Shown: piece after piece, positions 7,157-11,177 of the stretch
Position numbering within the stretch: the first letter of the stretch is position 1
Layout: each line of letters opens with the position of its first letter
NCBI GenBank assembly: GCA_004151065.3
Contig: NWUY0300014026.1
Location: forward strand, 17,049-28,225
Source of the DNA: Larix sibirica
Taxonomy: Eukaryota > Streptophyta > Pinopsida > Pinales > Pinaceae
Length of the DNA stretch: 11,177 bases
Direction of reading: 5' to 3'
Translations under genes and position numbers: made by a program
Notes under the pieces: model-generated
Databases searched by the model: none
What the model was told of the DNA's origin: nothing
Seen by the model: the letters and a program-made list of their open reading frames with translations, nothing else

Positions 7157-8712
7157 ATGAACTTATGATAATCTTACTTAAAGCCTATGCATATTTGTTA
7201 AATGAATATCATGACATTTGATTAGTAATGTTTACTTTATTTGCTTATTTCTTTTATTTATTTGCTAAATATAATGGACTAATATTTTTCAAAGCATTAT
7301 TCATTTGTGATGGATCTATAGGCGGAGGTTATATAAAAGCTAAGTGGAAGAAATCAAGTTGTGACAACTAGCTCAATCTTCTTCAATGAGTTAAGTAGAC
7401 AAACTAAAAAAATATTGAGAAATTTAAGGGATTGTGTTCCCTAATTATTCTCATGATATGTCACCACATGGAATAGGAATTAATGATCATCCAAGGTTGA
7501 AATTATTGAGGCAAGATCGAATTTCTCAAGGGGGGGTCAATCCCACAAAACTAGCATGCATATTTCTAGTTAACTAGGGGACAACTTCCAAAAATTAAGA
7601 AGTTGATTGCATGGGATAGTTTATACAAGTGCAAATATGTATCATGAGATTACACCACTTAAATAAATACTCAATGATAATAAGGGGTTGATATTATGGA
7701 GGCCAGTTCGAATGTCTCAACGGTGAATCAATCCCACAAAATTAGCATGTTCATTTCTAACTTCCACAAATCAAGGAGCTAATTACATGAGCAGTTTTAA
7801 TTTTACTCGAGTATAAATAGAAGTAGGACCAAAGCATATGAGTTATTTAGTTTATCATTCTTCTTCATTTATAGTTTTAATTCCTCCCTTGCTGGTCAAG
7901 GAGAATTTGTATCAAGAGGCATCTTGCTTCCCTGTTTTAATGGAAGATTATTAAATAAAAAAGAGCTAGTTTTGTTCCATCTTTAGTATACTTGCTTAGG
8001 CAGGATTCCAGGAGCTTCCTTGGGTTGGTACTATTCAAGGGAAGGACTAAGAACCCCTACATGTATTTCATTTTATTCTGCGCGTTTTGTCTTTCCTGTA
8101 GTTTCATGTAATGTTCTTGTAGTTTCTTGTAATGTTCCTATAGTTTTTTTGTTACAAGTGCTTTGATATAAAATCAACATTTATTTCTTGTTATTTTATT
8201 TGTGACATTTTATTTCTTGCATTCTTCAATTTATTTTTCTGCTCACATGGAGGTCGTTCAAACCTTATGATTCTTGACTTGTTTCACAACTCTAAAACCC
8301 AAAAGTAGTGCTTTCTCATGCACTCTAAAACTCCCCACACAGTGACAAGCTCAACTAGTTTGTCAGATTGAAAGTAACTAGTGAGCCTTAATAGTTTGGG
8401 TAGGAAAAGGGGGGACATGTGTAAGGGAAGGATACCAAGACATTTTTCTTTTAAGCAAGTCATTCTTTATTTTTCTTGTTAAGTTGTTGTTTTGCATTTA
8501 CCATCTTTCTTAGTTAGTATTTCAAGTTATTTCCTTGACGTCTTTATTTTCCTAGTTAGTTGTTGCTTTGCATTTATTCTCTTTCTTATTTAGTATTTCA
8601 ATTTATTTCCTTTGCAATTGCATATACAATGCACGGTACCTCTTAAGTTTGTACGAACTCCCAGCTTGGTAATTTGAGTAACGAGACAAGAGATTTAGTG
8701 TTTATGGCTACA
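7157..8712 (+). mobile_element. Second, partial representation of the same LTR
   Basis: Carries the same U3 tandem duplication (7452-7807), TATA box (7812-7820), 21-bp repeats (8094-8149), 77-bp dimer (8464-8617) and LTR end ...CTACA (8712). It is probably not a second LTR of the element, because the primer-binding site and leader are duplicated with it. The first ~100 bases of the LTR are absent here and present only at 5124-5223. Confidence 0.6.
7812..7820 (+). promoter_or_regulatory. LTR TATA box, copy B
   Basis: Identical TATAAATAG in the duplicated segment, 1,932 bases after the first; same interpretation as the box at 5880. Confidence 0.55.
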
Positions 8713-8718
8713 ATTCTC

Positions 8719-8736
8719 TGGCGTCGTTGTCAAGGA
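8719..8736 (+). other. Degenerate tRNA-Asp primer-binding site, copy B
   Basis: Same 18 bases as at 6787-6804, six bases after the LTR end at 8712. This copy is the one joined without an n to the downstream internal region. Confidence 0.65.
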
Positions 8737-8863
8737 GGTACTAAAATTGTATTAGGAATAGTTTGAAATTTTATTGGGAAATAAAAAAAATAACTTGCAT
8801 GCATCCATATGATCTATATGTATCAAAGCCCCATGTTTTTGGTGTACATTGAAGCAGGTACTC

Positions 8864-9277
8864 ATGGCCAGCAAGAAGCTGACTATGGAATCCATGAAGA
8901 AGAAGTTTTTCTCGGCCATTTGTCCATGCATGCGAAAGGAAATAAAATATTCATGGAGAAAACTTGATGGGGAGCATACACTAGAGCTTGAAGTCGAGGA
9001 ATTGTTTGTGTGCTTGTCACCAAACTCATTATACATTCAAGAGGGCAATGGAAAAATATCATAAAAGAGATATCATGACTATATTGAGTCTTGATTTCAA
9101 GCAATCATCAACAAGCGGTACCACTCCCATCTTCAACATTTCTTGGCACCATATCCACTTGTGTAGTTGGTCCCTCATATACTGGCATCTATTGAGGTGT
9201 ATTTTTCAAACTTGGATATGAATTTACTTGAGATCCTTATATGCAATTGGATGCATTTAAAGTATTCCTACACTTGA
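8864..9277 (+). pseudogene. Gag-position reading frame with three stops
   Basis: From ATG 8864 one frame runs 137 codons to TGA at 9275, interrupted by TAA (9062), TGA (9092) and TAG (9164). Each stop is one C-to-T change from CAA, CGA or CAG. Readable text includes MASKKLTMESMKKK, then LELEVEELFVCLSPNS, then after the first stop KRYHDYIES and FQAIINKRYHSHLQHFLAP. It looks like former coding sequence, basic at the N-terminus, at the place where gag of an LTR element should start. No CCHC knuckle or known gag domain was recognised. In this copy the 184-bp deletion joins the ATG to a different downstream frame than in copy A, so the present ATG may not be the original start. Confidence 0.4.
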
Positions 9278-9771
9278 TAAGAGGGGTAATGTTTTCCAAG
9301 TAGGGTGGGATAGATAGATTGGTTTTCATGAATAAAGAGAAGAAAAATAAAACAAGAATAAAAAAATTCTCACGGTGAAAACCTATCTAAGGCACCTAGG
9401 ACAAGCATTTACTTGAGAATTCATTTGGGGCAGGTATAGGTCTATAGAAATAAAAATATTACTCATGGTGAAAACCAGCAATGGAGCCATGAGGTAGAGC
9501 ATTGGTGAAAACTAACAATGGCTCCCTTTCTCTGAGAAAGAAAATGAAAAAGATAAATAAATAAATAAGTTTTGTACTTGTTACTACTCGCTTATGCTCT
9601 CACGGGTCATGTATGCAAAGGATTAGAACTGATATTTTTTGAATTACATATCCTATAATGGATCAAAGTGTGTGCATAAAATATATATCAAGGGATCGAT
9701 CTCGTTTTCCAATGAGAAATCAAAAGCAGAGCAGTCAAGCATCAAGAAGCAATATGGTCTAGTGTTCTCAT
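9278..9771. other. Non-coding internal or 3' element region
   Basis: No coding text was recognised. The stretch is purine-rich and holds three GGTGAAAAC-type motifs (listed separately), a GATAGATAGAT run near 9309 and an (ATAA)n run at about 9553-9568. From about 9650 it leads into the tandem array. Confidence 0.4.
9374..9525 (+). repeat. Three GGTGAAAAC-containing repeats
   Basis: GGTGAAAACC occurs at 9374, followed by ...AAGGCACC. TGGTGAAAACCAGCAATGGA begins at 9466, and TGGTGAAAACTAACAATGGC at 9503. The last two repeat over 23 bases with three or four changes. GAGCCAT and ATGGCTC also make a weak inverted pair. I recall similar GGTGAAAACC...GGCACC strings in non-coding parts of plant Tat/Ogre-type gypsy elements, which agrees with the tRNA-Asp primer-binding site upstream; a search would be needed to confirm. 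Confidence 0.45.
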
Positions 9772-10490
9772 GATTACTCCCCAATGCATTCATATTAGAG
9801 GATGATATTTTTACAAGTAATAGAGGACATACTTATTTATCTTCACATAAAATTTCATCAATATCTATTGAGTTCAAAGAGGTTAGAAAATTCAATTATA
9901 GTCCTCTGCAAATTTAATGGAAGATTTGACATAGGGACTATATTTTCCTCGTTACTCCCTAATAAGTTGGAATAAAATCATGAAAAAAAATTGAGGTTGT
10001 AGATTACATGTTAATCTATCTCTCCATACAATTTGATAAAGAATGTATGACTTTAAGTGGGGTGGAAAATTCAATTACAATCCTCTACAGGAAGCTTGCA
10101 TATTTAAAGGTGGATTTGACATAGGTACTGTATTTTTATCATTTCTCATTCATAAATTGGAATCAAGGTCTGAAAAAAATTCATGGTGTAGAGAACATGT
10201 TCCTCTATCTCCTTATACAATTTTATAATAAATTCATGAGTTTAAGTTGGGTAATAAAATCAATTACAATCCTCTACATGAAACTTGCAGATTTGAAGGC
10301 AATTTTGACATAGGTACGGTATTTTCCTAATTAATCCCTCTTGGTATGGAATAAATGACTGATATTGTTTTAGAGTATATAGGACATATTTATATATATC
10401 CCTATACAATTTCATAGAAAAATCATCAATTTAAAAGGTTTAAACAATTTAATTACAGACATTCACAAAAAAGATATATTTTGTCTCTAG
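9772..10490. repeat. Decayed tandem array, about four ~180-190 bp monomers
   Basis: Anchors recur at near-constant spacing. TTCAATTATA/ACA begins at 9891, 10070, 10259 and 10448 (179, 189 and 189 apart). TTTGACATAGG begins at 9924, 10114 and 10304. TTACTCCC-like strings occur at 9774, 9952, 10143 and 10331. Other shared blocks are CCTCTACA.GAA.CTTGCA and TATACAATTT.ATA.A. The first monomer lacks about 11 bp, explaining its shorter period. Copies have diverged substantially. A 61-codon open frame at 10043-10228 lies within the repeats and is not considered coding. It may be a short satellite or a tandem block inside a Tat/Ogre-type element. Confidence 0.75.
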
Positions 10491-10642
10491 AAACAAAGCC
10501 ATCAAGCAAAATGAAGTATTCTATGATCTTCCAAAGTCATGAATCAAGTTTTTGAGAATCATTCATGAATATAATTCATGAGATATTCATGAAGCATTCA
10601 AGTCAGCAATCATTTCTAGTAAGAGATCCAAATATGATAAGC
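10491..10642. other. Spacer with clustered ATTCATGA octamers
   Basis: ATTCATGA occurs at 10561, 10574 and 10585, with a related TCATGAAT near 10538. TTCATGAA is self-complementary, so the cluster can form small alternative hairpins. No gene is visible. Confidence 0.4.
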
Positions 10643-10738
10643 AAGCGAGTCAGCAAGTGAAAGCAAGCGAACCAACAAGTGAAACCAAGCGAGCCAGTAG
10701 TGAAACCAAGCGAACCAACAAATGAAATCAAGCAAGCA
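10643..10738. repeat. 22-bp minisatellite, four units plus a partial
   Basis: Units begin AAGCGAGTCAGCAAGTGAA (10643), AAGCGAACCAACAAGTGAA (10665), AAGCGAGCCAGTAGTGAA (10687, 21 bp) and AAGCGAACCAACAAATGAA (10708). A partial AAGCAAGCA follows at 10730. Units 2 and 4 are closest to each other, suggesting a former two-unit higher order. One forward frame reads VKPSEP twice, but unit lengths of 22 and 21 do not keep a frame, so coding is unlikely. Confidence 0.8.
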
Positions 10739-10869
10739 TTTCAAGATCATCCTTCAAGATGGAACCTGCATGCAAACATTCAAAGGTTAAATAAATGGGT
10801 AACATACTAACTCATGTCAATTTATTAATTTAACATTCATGCAAAGCTTATAGTGATATCATAGAGTTT
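10739..10869. other. No gene seen
   Basis: A+T-rich spacer between the minisatellite and the polypurine-tract-like site; nothing recognised. Confidence 0.35.
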
Positions 10870-10910
10870 TAAATTCGATGAGGACATCGGAAATCAAGTC
10901 CGGGGAGTCC
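10870..10910 (+). other. Possible polypurine tract region of an Athila/Tat-like element
   Basis: GATGAGGACATCGG followed by AAGTCCGGGGAGT (10896-10908) resembles the GAGGACA...AAGTTTGGGGGAGT string that I recall just before the 3' LTR of many Athila/Tat-type elements, where plus-strand DNA synthesis starts. The sequence after 10910 does not resemble the LTR at 5124-6780, so if this is a polypurine tract it belongs to another element or the following LTR is absent or too decayed. CGATG-AGGA-CATCG also forms a small hairpin. Confidence 0.3.
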
Positions 10911-11177
10911 ATTTGAACAACAAAAGAGGTAAAATACAGGTATAAAAATAATCACTCCATCACTTTGAAAGGTATTTTAATGTTGAATGGTAATGCAAAA
11001 AGGATGAAATCACCCTCATGAAAGAGCATTAATGTGTTGTGTATTGTTCTTGTCCACTTTCAAAGCTCATCTACAAGGTACATTCAAGAAAAAGAAAAAA
11101 TAGTTCTGTAGGAACCATATTCTTCAACATTACTAAAAAAATGGAGTATTGTATGAAAGTGACGCTACAACACTAAG
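10911..11177. other. No gene seen
   Basis: A+T-rich sequence with no recognised coding text or repeat. No TG...CA LTR boundary could be set. Confidence 0.35.

Larger units (their letters stand above)
7157..8903. repeat. Copy B of the direct duplication, continuous with the right flank
   Basis: Equivalent of copy A with two substitutions and without the 184 bases at 6945-7128; the junction is GCAAGA|AGCTGAC at 8876/8877. This copy runs into the right flank without an n, so it is the better guide to the real locus. The true sequence is probably 1-5208 joined to 7157 onward, with the 184-bp segment present in another haplotype. Confidence 0.85.

Noticed and set aside
5225-8712. Interpretation of the two similar segments as the 5' and 3' LTRs of one element
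   Set aside because: The duplication includes the primer-binding site and internal leader, and its ends coincide with single n's, so it is not an LTR pair.
5225-8903. Recent biological tandem duplication
   Set aside because: Not excluded, but exact coincidence of both breakpoints with n's and the uncollapsed overlaps make an assembly cause more likely.
8752-9221. Several short overlapping frames on both strands around the gag-like region
   Set aside because: Only the plus-strand frame from 8864 has a coherent position after the primer-binding site; the others are shadows.
9553-9568. (ATAA)n run as a microsatellite of interest
   Set aside because: Short and expected in this composition.
10043-10228. 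61-codon plus-strand open frame
   Set aside because: It lies within one monomer of the tandem array and is not maintained in the other monomers.
10643-10738. CRISPR-like array
   Set aside because: Units are contiguous without spacers and the window is plant nuclear DNA; it is a minisatellite.

Overview
The window looks like non-genic nuclear DNA from a plant with a large, repeat-rich genome. It is strongly A+T-rich, has no long intact open reading frame, and every recognisable coding stretch is a decayed retrotransposon. A seed plant is likely. A gymnosperm is possible from the style of the DUF4283/zinc-knuckle ORF and the density of eroded elements, but this is a weak guess. I see no intact host gene, rRNA, tRNA or CRISPR array.

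Layout, left to right. 1-880: unassigned A+T-rich DNA with ATATATCG palindromes and a degenerate 90-bp tandem dimer. 880-1575, minus strand: a Ty1/copia pol remnant (end of RT plus RNase H). 1590-1770: a promoter/LTR-like segment with a TATA box. 1960-2960, plus strand: a Ty3/gypsy pol remnant (end of RT, RNase H, H2C2 zinc domain, start of integrase). 3331-3725, minus strand: an unrecognised broken reading frame. 4042-5118, plus strand: a broken LINE-type ORF1 with a DUF4283-like domain and a ruined CCHC zinc knuckle. About 5124-6780: a long LTR with internal repeats, followed by a degenerate tRNA-Asp primer-binding site and the start of a possible gag frame.

At single-base 'n' positions 5224 and 7156 the scaffold is joined from separate contigs. 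The LTR-PBS-leader segment appears twice (5225-7155 and 7157-8903) at a constant offset of 1,932 bp. I saw two substitutions and one 184-bp indel between the copies. The copies end at the n's and carry uncollapsed overlaps, so the likeliest explanation is two haplotypes, or two contigs of one locus, placed in series rather than a biological duplication.

To the right, a gag-like frame with three stops (8864-9277) leads into non-coding DNA with GGTGAAAAC motifs (9374-9525), an array of about four decayed ~180-190 bp tandem repeats (9772-10490), a 22-bp minisatellite (10643-10738) and a polypurine-tract-like site (about 10896-10908). These look like the non-coding 3' part of a Tat/Athila/Ogre-type gypsy element, but that is inference.

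Nothing here forms a working pathway or a new genetic system. The points most worth checking are the artefactual duplication, the repeat architecture of the LTR, the ~190-bp tandem array and the LINE ORF1 that ends beside the LTR.
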